Of a DNA stretch of 26,565 nt, positions 1 through 7,654 are shown piece by piece; position 1 is the first letter of the stretch; every line of letters starts with the position of its first letter. Under the pieces are notes generated by a model, which made no database searches, was not told the DNA's origin, and saw only the letters and a program-made list of their open reading frames with translations. This DNA comes from Bacteroidales bacterium (GTDB lineage: Bacteria; Bacteroidota; Bacteroidia; Bacteroidales; UBA932): positions 1-26,565 of the forward strand of contig VSOK01000036.1 of the NCBI GenBank assembly GCA_009774765.1. The letters are read 5' to 3'. The translations under genes and the position numbers were made by a program.

Positions 1-2007
1 ACATACACCCCTACTGATGCCAGGACCTTGCCTCCGACAGGAACAATTGCTGCCGGACAGGGACGGTGCGGAGAAGAGTCTGTCCTCGCCGTAGCGGCAC
101 TCCGGGCAGCCGGAATCCCGGCAAGGCAAGTCTACACACCACGTTGGGCGCATACCGACGACAACCACGCCTGGGTTGAAGTGTTCGTGGACGGGAACTG
201 GCATTTTATGGGAGCATGCGAACCCGAGCCGGTCCTTGACCTCGCGTGGTTCAACGCCCCGGTTTCAAGGGCAATGCTTCTGCATACGCTCGCATTCGGA
301 GACTATGACGGGCCTGAAGATGTCATAAGGAAAACACGTTCTTTCACAGAAATCAATGTCATAAAGAGTTATATCCCCACAAGGCGGACATCTGTAAAAA
401 TCATTGATGAACAGGGACACCCTGTCAAAGGGGCAAAAGTGGAATTCAAAATCTACAACTATGCAGAATTCTATACTGTGGCCAGGATAATGTCAGGAGA
501 AGACGGCGTCGCCTCTCTTGATACAGGTCTTGGAGATATGCTTGTATGGGCATACAAAGACGGGAAATTCGGAGTCGCCAAAGTATCCGGAAAAATGACA
601 GAAATGACTCTTGACCACACTGAAGGTGAAGAATTCGGAATAGACATAGACATAATTCCTCCGGCAGAGAATCCGATCCCTTCCAAGGCAACAGAACAGC
701 AGACCATAGACAACACAAAGCGTCTTGCCGTCGAGGACTCCATCAGAAATGCACGTCCAAAAGGCAATGACAAGGTAATAGAAGCATTCAGAAAGGCACA
801 TAAAGGGAAAAATGCAGAAGCGTTGCTGTCCTCGCTTTCAATCAAGGATATGACAGACGTCAGGGCTGATGTTCTGGAGGACGCCATCTCGCATACAGGG
901 AAGAAATTCAGTCCATACAGGGATTGCCCGCGGATTTCATACGAGCCTCTGCTGCCATATTTCGAGGAAATCGGCAATGGACTGGAGGCACGGACACCTC
1001 AGGAGATCTTTGACTGGACACGTGCAAATATCACTGTCGACGACAACTCCAATCCACAAGGAATCAGAATCCCGCCTGTAACCGTATGGCGATCAAGAAT
1101 GTCAGATTCCCGTTCCAGGGATATTTTCTTTGTAGCCGCCTGCAGGAGCAAAGGATTTGAATCCAGAATCGACGAGGTCACAGGAAAGACTCAATATCGT
1201 GACGGAAAAGGATGGAAAGATGTCAAATGGAGTGAAGAGACTCCGAAAACTGCATCATACGGCACCGTAAAGGCATCATACAATCCGGTTTCCTGGCTAA
1301 AGAACCCTCTGTACTACAGACATTTCACTCTGTCGCTCATCAAAGACGGCTCTGCAAGTCTATTGTCATTTGATGAAAACACAGAAACAGGATGGAAAGA
1401 GCATCTTTCAGTTCCTTACGCTGCAGAAGAAGGCTATTACCTTCTGACATCAGGAGTAAGGATGGCTGACGGAAGCGTTGCCGCACATCTTGAATTTTTC
1501 AATATCGAAAAAGACAGGCTTGCGACAGTTCCGCTTTCACTCAGACATAATGACGGAGATATAGCCGTAATCGGAAACATTGATGCGGAGCAGCTATACC
1601 TGCCGGCAGACCAGCAGGAGCAGAAATCAATCCTGTCAACCACAGGAAGAGGATATTTCATAATTGCACTGGTAAAGGATTTCTCTGAGCCTTCAATCCA
1701 CGCCCTGAGGCAGCTTGCGGCAACCGCTGAAGACATCAATACCTGGGGACGCAGTATGATCGTACTCGGGAACAACAAAGACAGCTGCGGCAGGATATCG
1801 GGATACCTTTCTGAAATAGATGCAGTAAATTATGGAACCGATCCTGACGACAAGGTCCAGAAAATGATATATGACGGATGCAAGCCTGATTCCGGAAGAC
1901 TCCCTGTTGTAATCATAGCCGACAGTTTCGGCCGTGTAGTATATTACTCACAGGGTTACAACACGTCTCTTTCAGAGCAGCTGAAGACTGTCATCAACAA
2001 GTTGTGA
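1..2007 (+). CDS. Transglutaminase-like protein, 5'-truncated by window edge
   Basis: This is the 3' part of a large protein. The frame is open from base 1 and 668 residues are visible. Near the edge is a transglutaminase/protease-like core: Cys in GRCGEES at window codon 23 and His in DDNHAWVE at codon 56, followed by GACEPEP where the usual third triad residue (Asp of DPT) would be. Codons about 130-205 resemble a carboxypeptidase-regulatory/Cna-B-type beta sandwich. The last 120 or so residues look like a thioredoxin-like fold (LPVVIIADSFGRVVYY near the end) without a CxxC. Bacteroidales carry large secreted or periplasmic proteins of this design whose substrate is unknown; a peptidase or amidase role fits the fold but is inferred. 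The true start lies outside the window. Its 3' end overlaps convergent cutC by 36 bases. I see no frameshift. Confidence 0.8.
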   Translation, partial: TYTPTDARTLPPTGTIAAGQGRCGEESVLAVAALRAAGIPARQVYTPRWAHTDDNHAWVEVFVDGNWHFMGACEPEPVLDLAWFNAPVSRAMLLHTLAFGDYDGPEDVIRKTRSFTEINVIKSYIPTRRTSVKIIDEQGHPVKGAKVEFKIYNYAEFYTVARIMSGEDGVASLDTGLGDMLVWAYKDGKFGVAKVSGKMTEMTLDHTEGEEFGIDIDIIPPAENPIPSKATEQQTIDNTKRLAVEDSIRNARPKGNDKVIEAFRKAHKGKNAEALLSSLSIKDMTDVRADVLEDAISHTGKKFSPYRDCPRISYEPLLPYFEEIGNGLEARTPQEIFDWTRANITVDDNSNPQGIRIPPVTVWRSRMSDSRSRDIFFVAACRSKGFESRIDEVTGKTQYRDGKGWKDVKWSEETPKTASYGTVKASYNPVSWLKNPLYYRHFTLSLIKDGSASLLSFDENTETGWKEHLSVPYAAEEGYYLLTSGVRMADGSVAAHLEFFNIEKDRLATVPLSLRHNDGDIAVIGNIDAEQLYLPADQQEQKSILSTTGRGYFIIALVKDFSEPSIHALRQLAATAEDINTWGRSMIVLGNNKDSCGRISGYLSEIDAVNYGTDPDDKVQKMIYDGCKPDSGRLPVVIIADSFGRVVYYSQGYNTSLSEQLKTVINKL

Positions 2008-2649
2008 TACAACTTTACGGTCAGTGATCCCGTGCTCGGAGTGTGCCGATCCGTGGTACTCCAGGGCACGGGTTCTTTGTGAAAGGGCTGCAATATTTGA
2101 AGGGCGCACTCCCGCTCCAGGCATTATTATTATTCTGTCTCCGGCCATATCCACCAGTTCAGAGATGAGCTCGCGTCCTTCATAAGCCGATGCGGCAAGA
2201 CCTGATGTCAGAAGTCTGTCGCATCCGAGAGCAATCACATCTTCTATGGACCTGTATGGATCTGCACAGCAATCGAACGCACGGTGGAAAGTCACGGACA
2301 ACGGTTTCGCCTCCAGCATAAGACTCTGCATCAAATCAACATCAATATTGCCGTCGCCATCAAGTGCACCGATAACGACTCCATTGACGCCGAGATTTTT
2401 GCAGAGATTTATATCTTCTATCATCTGCAACCTTTCCTCTTCGTTGAAGAAGAAGTCACCCCCACGCGGACGCACCAGCACATTGACAGGCAGAGTGCTG
2501 ACCGACATAACCTTTTCTATCAGTTCCACCGATGGTGTCACTCCCCCTACTTCCAGTCTTTCGCACAGTTCAATACGTGACGCTCCCCCGGCAATCGCCT
2601 CCAGCACCTCATCAACACTTGTGCAGCAACATTCTATAAATCTTCCCAT
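1972..2649 (-). CDS. cutC: CutC family TIM-barrel protein
   Basis: CutC (PF03932) proteins are cytosolic TIM barrels once linked to copper homeostasis; the biochemical role is unsettled. Family motifs are clear: GGASRIELCERLEVGG near the N-terminus, RPRGGDFFF, TFHRAFD, GCDRLLTSG, IMPGAGVRPSN and EYHGSAH. At 225 residues it is slightly shorter than many relatives. I chose the ATG at 2649 over an in-frame TTG at 2661 because family members begin directly before the IECC strand, and the ATG sits about 20 bases below a consensus promoter. The gene is divergent from the GH43 gene, and its last 12 codons, stop included, are antisense to the end of the transglutaminase-like gene, so both ends are shared with neighbours. 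Confidence 0.9.
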   Translation of the reverse strand: MGRFIECCCTSVDEVLEAIAGGASRIELCERLEVGGVTPSVELIEKVMSVSTLPVNVLVRPRGGDFFFNEEERLQMIEDINLCKNLGVNGVVIGALDGDGNIDVDLMQSLMLEAKPLSVTFHRAFDCCADPYRSIEDVIALGCDRLLTSGLAASAYEGRELISELVDMAGDRIIIMPGAGVRPSNIAALSQRTRALEYHGSAHSEHGITDRKVVSQLVDDSLQLL

Positions 2650-2671
2650 TGTCACAAACAATTACATTTCG

Positions 2672-2703
2672 CAAATGTATATTTTTCCCTCTTTAATCAC
2701 AAA
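2672..2703 (-). promoter_or_regulatory. cutC promoter (Bacteroidetes -33/-7 type)
   Basis: On the minus strand TTTG (2703-2700) and TACATTTG (2679-2672) are separated by 20 bases, matching the Bacteroidetes primary sigma consensus TTTG-N19-21-TAnnTTTG. Transcription would begin around 2665, giving a short leader before the ATG at 2649. Confidence 0.6.
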
Positions 2704-2733
2704 TATCTCTAAAAGGCTGGACATTCTGAAATT

Positions 2734-2749
2734 TCGGATAAAAATCCGA
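2734..2749. repeat. Small inverted repeat upstream of the GH43 gene
   Basis: TCGGAT, a four-base spacer AAAA, then ATCCGA form a perfect 6-bp inverted repeat. It covers the place where the GH43 promoter should have its -33 element, and that element is missing. It could be an operator or only a small hairpin. Confidence 0.35.
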
Positions 2750-2767
2750 CTGCTATAATCTTTTTTC

Positions 2768-2775
2768 TATCTTTG
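2768..2775 (+). promoter_or_regulatory. Candidate -7 element of the GH43 gene
   Basis: TATCTTTG fits TAnnTTTG and lies 29 bases before the ATG at 2805. No TTTG is found 19-21 bases upstream, so the promoter may need an activator. The element includes an in-frame GTG (2775), which argues against that GTG being the translation start. Confidence 0.45.
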
Positions 2776-2804
2776 TGACCGGAAAAACAAAAAAGATAGA
2801 TATT

Positions 2805-3872
2805 ATGAAGCTGATTCTCTACACCTGGTCTACGATTATTTTGTGCCTTTTTGCATCGTGCTCACCAAATAAAGGTCTGCACCCGTCTCCGATTGATGTA
2901 AAATTCGGCGACCCATACGTTCTGCTTGCTTCAGACGGGCATTACTATATGTACGGGACCGGAGGAGTAAAGAACGGCTTCGGATGTTATAAGTCTGATG
3001 ATCTCAAGAACTGGGAGTATCTCGGAGCCGTATATCAGGGAAACACACCGGAATCGTGGGCAAAAGCCAATTTCTGGGCTCCTGAAGTATATGAGAAAGA
3101 CGGAAGGTTCTATATGTTTTTCAGCGCGGACTGGAAAGAAAATCCAAATAACGAACGTGAAAACTTCCATATAGGAGTAGCTGTATCAGACTCTCCGGCA
3201 GGCCCTTTCAAAGAAATAAGCGACAGACCTCTCTTCTCCCCGGGTTATCCGGCAATAGACGGGAATGTGCTTTTTGACAAAGACGGAAGATGCTACCTTT
3301 ATTTCTCACGCTGCTGCTACAAACATCCTGTGGAGAGTGAAGTTGCAGAATGGGCACGTGAGAAAGGAATGTTTGATGAAATTGAAGAAAGCTGGATATA
3401 TGGAGTTGAGATCAAACCTGATTTCAGCGGAATCATCGGAGAACCTGTCCTTCTGCTCTGTCCTCCGTCCAAAATGTCGGATAAGCAGGCCGAATGGGAA
3501 AGCAGGTCAGTCACATCAGGAGAGGTAAACAGAAGATGGACAGAAGGTTCATTCATAATAGAGCGCGACGGGACATATTATATGATGTATTCCGCAAACT
3601 TCTTCGGAGGAGAAAATTATGCTGTCGGCTATGCGACTTCCGACTCCCCTCTCGGACCATTTGTGAAATCCGCCGACAACCCGGTTCTTGAAAAAGATAC
3701 AGAGCGCGGAGGCGTGGTTACAGGAGTCGGACACAACAGCATCACCTGGTCACGTGACGGTAAACAGCTTTACTGCGTCTATCACGGACGCACTGCCGCT
3801 ACAGGCAATGAGCGCGTGGTCTTCATCGAAAAAATGGAAATCAAAGACGGCAAACTCAAAGTCCAGCCTTAG
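2805..3872 (+). CDS. Glycoside hydrolase family 43 lipoprotein
   Basis: The protein has 355 residues. The N-terminus is a lipoprotein signal (hydrophobic stretch, lipobox LFASC, Cys19), so it is probably anchored in the outer membrane or periplasm. The rest is a five-bladed GH43 propeller: FGDPYVL supplies the catalytic base Asp36, FWAPEVYEKDG and AIDGNVLFDKDG give the second Asp (Asp152), and RWTEGSF gives the general acid Glu247; HNSITWSRDG near the end is also typical. GH43 enzymes act mainly on arabinose- or xylose-containing glycans (some on galactan); I cannot assign the subfamily or linkage. The length suits a single-domain enzyme with no accessory carbohydrate-binding module. I preferred the ATG at 2805 because a GTG at 2775 lies inside the likely -7 element and would push the signal peptide inward. 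It is not next to other glycoside hydrolases. Confidence 0.88.
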   Translation: MKLILYTWSTIILCLFASCSPNKGLHPSPIDVKFGDPYVLLASDGHYYMYGTGGVKNGFGCYKSDDLKNWEYLGAVYQGNTPESWAKANFWAPEVYEKDGRFYMFFSADWKENPNNERENFHIGVAVSDSPAGPFKEISDRPLFSPGYPAIDGNVLFDKDGRCYLYFSRCCYKHPVESEVAEWAREKGMFDEIEESWIYGVEIKPDFSGIIGEPVLLLCPPSKMSDKQAEWESRSVTSGEVNRRWTEGSFIIERDGTYYMMYSANFFGGENYAVGYATSDSPLGPFVKSADNPVLEKDTERGGVVTGVGHNSITWSRDGKQLYCVYHGRTAATGNERVVFIEKMEIKDGKLKVQP

Positions 3873-3904
3873 TTTGGAGGCAAAGGAAAAATAGATTAAG
3901 TTTG
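3873..3904 (+). promoter_or_regulatory. Promoter of the Pmp3/YqaE-like gene
   Basis: TTTG (3873-3876), 20 bases, then TAAGTTTG (3897-3904): a full match to the Bacteroidetes consensus, starting directly after the GH43 stop codon. The start point would be near 3910, leaving roughly 20 bases of leader before the ATG at 3933. Confidence 0.65.
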
Positions 3905-3932
3905 TCGTTTCATCAATAAAGACACTACTGTT

Positions 3933-4091
3933 ATGTCACTCTGGAGAGTAATTCTTGCGATACTTTTTCCGCCGCTGGCCGTAATAGACAAAGGATGCGG
4001 TTCTGTCCTTATAATCCTGCTGCTTACCATAGCCGGCTGGATTCCCGGGACCATCGGCGCACTGGTAATTCTCAACAATCCCAAAAGATAG
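3933..4091 (+). CDS. Pmp3/YqaE family small membrane protein (UPF0057)
   Basis: A 52-residue gene, easily missed because of its size. The protein is almost all membrane: a first hydrophobic segment (about residues 4-18, with FPPLAV), a short polar turn DKGCG, and a second segment (about 24-48, LIILLLTIAGWIPG). FPPLAV, GCG and GWIPG are hallmarks of the Pmp3/YqaE (UPF0057) proteolipids, which are often stress-induced and affect membrane potential in yeast and plants; the bacterial role is poorly known. The family is usually about 52-60 residues, so it is full length. It has its own consensus promoter and ends before a hairpin shared with the convergent lipoprotein gene, so it is probably monocistronic. 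Confidence 0.85.
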   Translation: MSLWRVILAILFPPLAVIDKGCGSVLIILLLTIAGWIPGTIGALVILNNPKR

Positions 4092-4124
4092 ATATGCCAC
4101 AGACAAGGCCCTGTGCCCTCATCC

Positions 4125-4147
4125 CCTGATGTTTTCCAAACATCAGG
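4125..4147. terminator. Hairpin between convergent genes
   Basis: CCTGATGTTT, TCC, AAACATCAGG form a perfect 10-bp stem with a three-base loop between the ends of the YqaE-like gene (+) and the lipoprotein gene (-). No clear T-run follows on either strand, so it is only a possible bidirectional terminator or 3'-end stabiliser. Confidence 0.45.
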
Positions 4148-4156
4148 CAGTCAGCA

Positions 4157-5086
4157 TCAAAGGCTGTTGATACGGCTTCGGACAAAAGCGGATTCAGGAA
4201 GCATATAATCGGCATCAGAGCGGTCAAGCCACTGTGATGCAATGGACTTCTGGCCCAGGATATAGAATGTCACCGCCAGATTGTATTCTATGCACGAGCG
4301 TTTGCGCAGATCCTTGGTATCCATAAGAGACATCCATACGTCTATAGCCGTCTTCCAGTCATAGTCATAAGCCGCCTGGGAAGCCTTATACCAGATGTCG
4401 GCATCATAATAATAGAAAGTGAAACGTGACTGCTTCCAGGTAGAAAGAAATATATTGGAACTTTGTACACCTGTAGCCAATCCGGCTTCAGACATAGTAT
4501 CTACGGCCTTTGCCATAAGCGCGTCTTCCGTTTCCGATCCGCTTGTATAGACAGAAGTCCTCGCAGAGCTCTTCCCTGTAAAGGTAACGACTGTATCCTT
4601 GGCATTCATTGCATCGTATGAATACAGCTTTACGGTAAAAGGAGTTGAAGCCTCAGCGACATACATACTGTCCGCGGAAGTCGGAGCCGCAACCCTGACT
4701 TCCTTTGTCAAGGATGTCTCCCCCATATCCACAAGGTCAAAGACAAATGCCACATCGCTTCCGGTCTCCACAAGCAGGTTGACAAGACTGTCCTTTGAAG
4801 CATAATCAGCATCTTTTCCCTGAGAGACACGATATATTCCGATGGCCTGTTCTCCTGAAAAATAATCTTTTTCGAGTGACTGGGCAAATCCCTCAGCCAC
4901 AGATGAAATGAAAATTGAATCACGGCTTTCCCCTTTGTCGAGATATATCACCGACAAGTTTTTGTTGCCCAAGGAAAGTCCCGACTTCGAAGGAGTGCGC
5001 ATATCAACGCTCATATTGAAAGTAAGCGGAGAACAGGACACTGCAGCAAAAGAAAGGAGAAGAACTCCGTAAATCAATTTTTTCAT
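4157..5086 (-). CDS. Uncharacterised lipoprotein (DUF6340-like)
   Basis: About 309 residues. MKKLIYG starts a signal peptide ending in a lipobox (AAVSC, Cys18). The body has alternating strands and helices: KNLSVIYL at the start, then a segment around GSDVAFVFDLVDMGE. The C-terminal 90 residues are helical and TPR-like (KASQAAYDYDWKTAIDVW, then EYNLAVTFYILGQKSIASQWL). This resembles a Bacteroidales lipoprotein family annotated DUF6340; I recall the pattern rather than having checked it, and no function is known to me. An ATG also exists at 5092, two codons earlier. The gene starts only 4-10 bases after rimO stops, so it is probably translated from the rimO transcript, which gives no clear clue to its role in the envelope. 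Confidence 0.75.
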   Translation of the reverse strand: MKKLIYGVLLLSFAAVSCSPLTFNMSVDMRTPSKSGLSLGNKNLSVIYLDKGESRDSIFISSVAEGFAQSLEKDYFSGEQAIGIYRVSQGKDADYASKDSLVNLLVETGSDVAFVFDLVDMGETSLTKEVRVAAPTSADSMYVAEASTPFTVKLYSYDAMNAKDTVVTFTGKSSARTSVYTSGSETEDALMAKAVDTMSEAGLATGVQSSNIFLSTWKQSRFTFYYYDADIWYKASQAAYDYDWKTAIDVWMSLMDTKDLRKRSCIEYNLAVTFYILGQKSIASQWLDRSDADYMLPESAFVRSRINSL

Positions 5087-5096
5087 AATCATAATA

Positions 5097-6413
5097 TTAT
5101 AAAGATACTATCTCCGCCGCGAGGTCGTATTCATCCGCGCCGGTTATCCTGACTGTCAGGAATTCACCAACAAGCGAATACGGGTCCACATCACCGGCCA
5201 GAGCCGAGTCGTACCTTACAAGAATCTCGCCATCCACATCCGGACTTTCAAATTCACTTCTGCACACAAGGATGCCGTCCGAATAGTCGTCTGCAATCAC
5301 TCTGACTTCAGTCCCGACACGCGACCGGTTGAACTCAAGAGAAATTTCGCCCTGAATAGTCATAAGTTCATCAAGACGCTGCTGTTTGACCTTGGCGGAT
5401 ACACTGTCCTTGAAATTTTCAGCTCCGTATGTCCCTTCCTCTTCGGAATACATAAATGCCCCGAGCCGTTCAAAACGTGCATCCCTGACAAAATCCACCA
5501 GCTCACCGAATTCCCTTTTGCCCTCTCCGGGGTGTCCGACGATCATAGTGGTGCGGAGCACGACTCCAGGCACGCGTTCGCGCATCTTCGAGATCAAAGC
5601 CCTTGTCCACGCACCGTCCACATTCCTGTGCATATTGTCCAGCACCTTGTCCGCAATATGCTGAAGCGGAATATCCATATAACGGCAGACTTTTGGATTG
5701 TCCGCCATCTGGTCAAGCACATCCTCAGGAAAATCAGCAGGATAGGAATAATGTATCCTTATCCATTCTATCCCGTCTATTTCGGAAAGCCTTCCGAGAA
5801 GTTCCCCGAGAGCACGGCGGCGGTAAAGGTCCAGGCCGTAATAAGTCGTATCCTGGGCAATCACGATCAGTTCCTTCACTCCCCTGTCCGCAAGAGAACG
5901 CGCCTCAGCCACAAGGTCTTCCATCGGCACGGAACGGTGACGTCCCCTTATGAACGGAATGGCGCAGTACGAACATCTGCGGTCACATCCCTCAGAAATC
6001 TTCAGATATGCGTAATGGGAAGGAGTAGTAAGAAGGCGGCCGGGACGCCCGTCGCCTTCAACTCCTAAATATTTCAGAAGCGGAGCAAAGTCCGTAGCTC
6101 CGAACCAGGCATCAACCTCAGGAATAAGTCCGGGCATTTCAGCGGCATATCTCTGCGAAAGGCATCCGAAAACGACAACCTTTCCGGTCTCTCCCCTTTT
6201 CTTGCGCTCCACTGACTCAAGTATTGTCTCTATGGACTCCTGCTTGGCGTCACCTATGAAACCGCATGTGTTTATCAGTTCATAGTCCACAAATTCCCTA
6301 ACGTCCGCCTCCTGCAGAATACTGTAGTGTCCGTCAAGCTGCGAAAGGATATGCTCCGTATCCACACGGTTCTTGGAGCATCCCATAGTTATTGCCCTTA
6401 TGCTTTTTCCCAT
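5097..6413 (-). CDS. rimO: Ribosomal protein S12 methylthiotransferase RimO
   Basis: RimO is a radical-SAM enzyme that adds a methylthio group to an Asp of ribosomal protein S12. The 438-residue length is normal. The N-terminal UPF0004 domain holds three cluster cysteines: Cys12 (MGCSKN), Cys50 (INTCGFI) and Cys84 (FGCLSQRY). The radical-SAM motif CDRRCSYC supplies Cys143, Cys147 and Cys150. A TRAM domain ends the protein. CGFIGDAKQESI after Cys50 and SEGCDRRC are typical of RimO rather than MiaB. It lies 15 bases after the DUF5606-like gene and 4-10 bases before the lipoprotein gene, on the same strand, so the three are probably one operon. Confidence 0.95.
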   Translation of the reverse strand: MGKSIRAITMGCSKNRVDTEHILSQLDGHYSILQEADVREFVDYELINTCGFIGDAKQESIETILESVERKKRGETGKVVVFGCLSQRYAAEMPGLIPEVDAWFGATDFAPLLKYLGVEGDGRPGRLLTTPSHYAYLKISEGCDRRCSYCAIPFIRGRHRSVPMEDLVAEARSLADRGVKELIVIAQDTTYYGLDLYRRRALGELLGRLSEIDGIEWIRIHYSYPADFPEDVLDQMADNPKVCRYMDIPLQHIADKVLDNMHRNVDGAWTRALISKMRERVPGVVLRTTMIVGHPGEGKREFGELVDFVRDARFERLGAFMYSEEEGTYGAENFKDSVSAKVKQQRLDELMTIQGEISLEFNRSRVGTEVRVIADDYSDGILVCRSEFESPDVDGEILVRYDSALAGDVDPYSLVGEFLTVRITGADEYDLAAEIVSL

Positions 6414-6428
6414 CAGCGACAGTTTGAT

Positions 6429-6851
6429 TTACTCCTGAGCGGCTTTCTCTTCCTCAGGATTCGTGAAATCAAGAGAAGCGTAATTCTTCAGACAGTTGTA
6501 CCAGTCCACAACCTTTTTCATATGCGACACATAGAACCTGTCACGGTCGTAGTCAGGAAGGGCTTTCTCAAACAGGGCCTTAAGATCATCCGCTGAAGAT
6601 TTTGAAGAAGGTGCATCAGCTTCTCCAAGCACATCCTTCATCTTCAGGAACACGTCCTTCAGCTTTACTTCCTCATCTTCAGTATATATTGAAATGTCTT
6701 CCAGAGCCGTCATCTTGCTGCTCAGCCCGAAGCAGCTTCTTTTCTTGTCAACTATAGATTCAACGATCGCTCCGGTTCTTGCCTGGGAAAGATAGAGGAA
6801 CAATCCTCCCTGTCCTGAAATTGTCAGAATTTTTGTAAGATCTGTTTTCAT
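6429..6851 (-). CDS. DUF5606-like conserved protein
   Basis: 140 residues with no signal peptide, so cytosolic. The N-terminal half (MKTDLTKILTISGQGGLFLY, then IVESIVDKKR and ISIYTEDEEVKL) resembles the DUF5606 domain widespread in Bacteroidetes, a small beta-rich module of unknown function. The C-terminal half is charged and helical, with a low-complexity linker (APSSKSSADD) and an acidic tail. I chose the ATG at 6851, which places the conserved ILTISG strand near the N-terminus; the longer open frame starts upstream of the probable transcription start. It is the first gene of the operon with rimO, with a -7 element about 67 bases upstream. The RimO link is positional only. Confidence 0.8.
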   Translation of the reverse strand: MKTDLTKILTISGQGGLFLYLSQARTGAIVESIVDKKRSCFGLSSKMTALEDISIYTEDEEVKLKDVFLKMKDVLGEADAPSSKSSADDLKALFEKALPDYDRDRFYVSHMKKVVDWYNCLKNYASLDFTNPEEEKAAQE

Positions 6852-6917
6852 TGTTCTTGTATTAAACTTTGTTTGCAATGTGGGCCGCACACGGCATAAA
6901 TTTCCCACAAAATCAGA

Positions 6918-6925
6918 CAAAGATA
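6918..6925 (-). promoter_or_regulatory. Candidate -7 element for the DUF5606-rimO operon
   Basis: On the minus strand this reads TATCTTTG, a match to TAnnTTTG, upstream of the ATG at 6851. No TTTG at the expected -33 distance. Confidence 0.4.
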
Positions 6926-6948
6926 AGAATTATTCAGCATAAATTCAT

Positions 6949-6956
6949 TATTTTTG
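6949..6956 (+). promoter_or_regulatory. Candidate -7 element for the deoxynucleoside kinase gene
   Basis: TATTTTTG fits TAnnTTTG, 27 bases before the ATG at 6984, back to back with the -7 element of the divergent operon. The -33 element is not recognisable. Confidence 0.4.
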
Positions 6957-6983
6957 TTCTACAAAACCCAAGACAGATTTTAT

Positions 6984-7595
6984 ATGCACATAGGAATAGC
7001 TGGCAATATAGGATGCGGCAAGACCACTTTGACCAGAATGCTCGCGGAGCATTACGGATGGACACCAAAGTTCGAGGCGGTAAGCTACAATCCATATCTT
7101 GAAGACTACTACAAGGACATACAGAGATGGTCTTTCAATCTTGAAACATACTTTCTGACACAGCGTTTCAAAGATGTCCTTGAAATAGCGAATTCTGACA
7201 AGACAATCATCCAGGACAGGACAATATTTGAAGGAGTGCACATCTTCGTGGCCAACAACAAGGCTATGGGAAATCTTACGGACAGGGACTACAGCACATA
7301 TATGGACCTTTTCGACCTGATGATGTCTCTGGTCAAGGCTCCGGACCTTCTCATTTACCTGAAGTCATCCATACCCCATCTTGTGGGACAGATACAGAAG
7401 CGTGGACGCGAATACGAAAAAGGCATAAGTATTGAATACCTCACCGGCCTGAATCTGCGCTACGAGCAATGGATAGGAGAATACAAAGGACAGGTGCTCA
7501 CAATAGAGGCGGACGACCTTGACTTCGAGAACCGTCCGGAAGATTTCTCCTACATTACCGACAAGATAGACGCCAGGCTTTACGGCCTGTTCTGA
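6984..7595 (+). CDS. Deoxynucleoside kinase
   Basis: 203 residues, cytosolic. A P-loop stands at the start (GNIGCGKTT, residues about 8-16). QDRTIFEG is the DR motif of the deoxynucleoside kinase family (dNK, PF01712), and RGREYEKG followed by LNLRYEQW forms the arginine-rich lid region. Such enzymes phosphorylate deoxynucleosides (dG/dA or dC/T types) in nucleotide salvage; I cannot tell the base preference by eye. I chose the ATG at 6984 since the P-loop strand HIGIAG must sit at the N-terminus; the longer frame begins inside the -7 element. The SDR gene follows after 59 bases on the same strand with no clear promoter between, so the two may be co-transcribed, though there is no evident metabolic link. 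Confidence 0.9.
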   Translation: MHIGIAGNIGCGKTTLTRMLAEHYGWTPKFEAVSYNPYLEDYYKDIQRWSFNLETYFLTQRFKDVLEIANSDKTIIQDRTIFEGVHIFVANNKAMGNLTDRDYSTYMDLFDLMMSLVKAPDLLIYLKSSIPHLVGQIQKRGREYEKGISIEYLTGLNLRYEQWIGEYKGQVLTIEADDLDFENRPEDFSYITDKIDARLYGLF

Positions 7596-7654
7596 TACGG
7601 AGGAAGATTCGCCGGAAAATCCGGAGAAGAAAATACTGGTTTAAGCATTGTGTT

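Noticed and set aside
471..977. Minus-strand open frame of 168 codons within the transglutaminase-like gene
   Set aside because: Serine-rich shadow translation, no motif, opposite to a coherent domain structure.
1..2007. Transglutaminase-like gene as a pseudogene lacking its start
   Set aside because: The reading frame is uninterrupted and simply runs off the window edge.
2751..2759. TGCTATAAT, an E. coli-like extended -10 box before GH43
   Set aside because: Bacteroidetes primary sigma does not use TATAAT; the TAnnTTTG element just downstream is the better candidate.
2775..2804. GTG start giving a GH43 protein ten residues longer
   Set aside because: The GTG lies inside the TATCTTTG element, and the longer N-terminus would spoil the lipoprotein signal peptide.
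7612..7624. CCGGA-AAA-TCCGG hairpin as a terminator between kinase and SDR genes
   Set aside because: A 5-bp stem with no T-run; too weak to claim.
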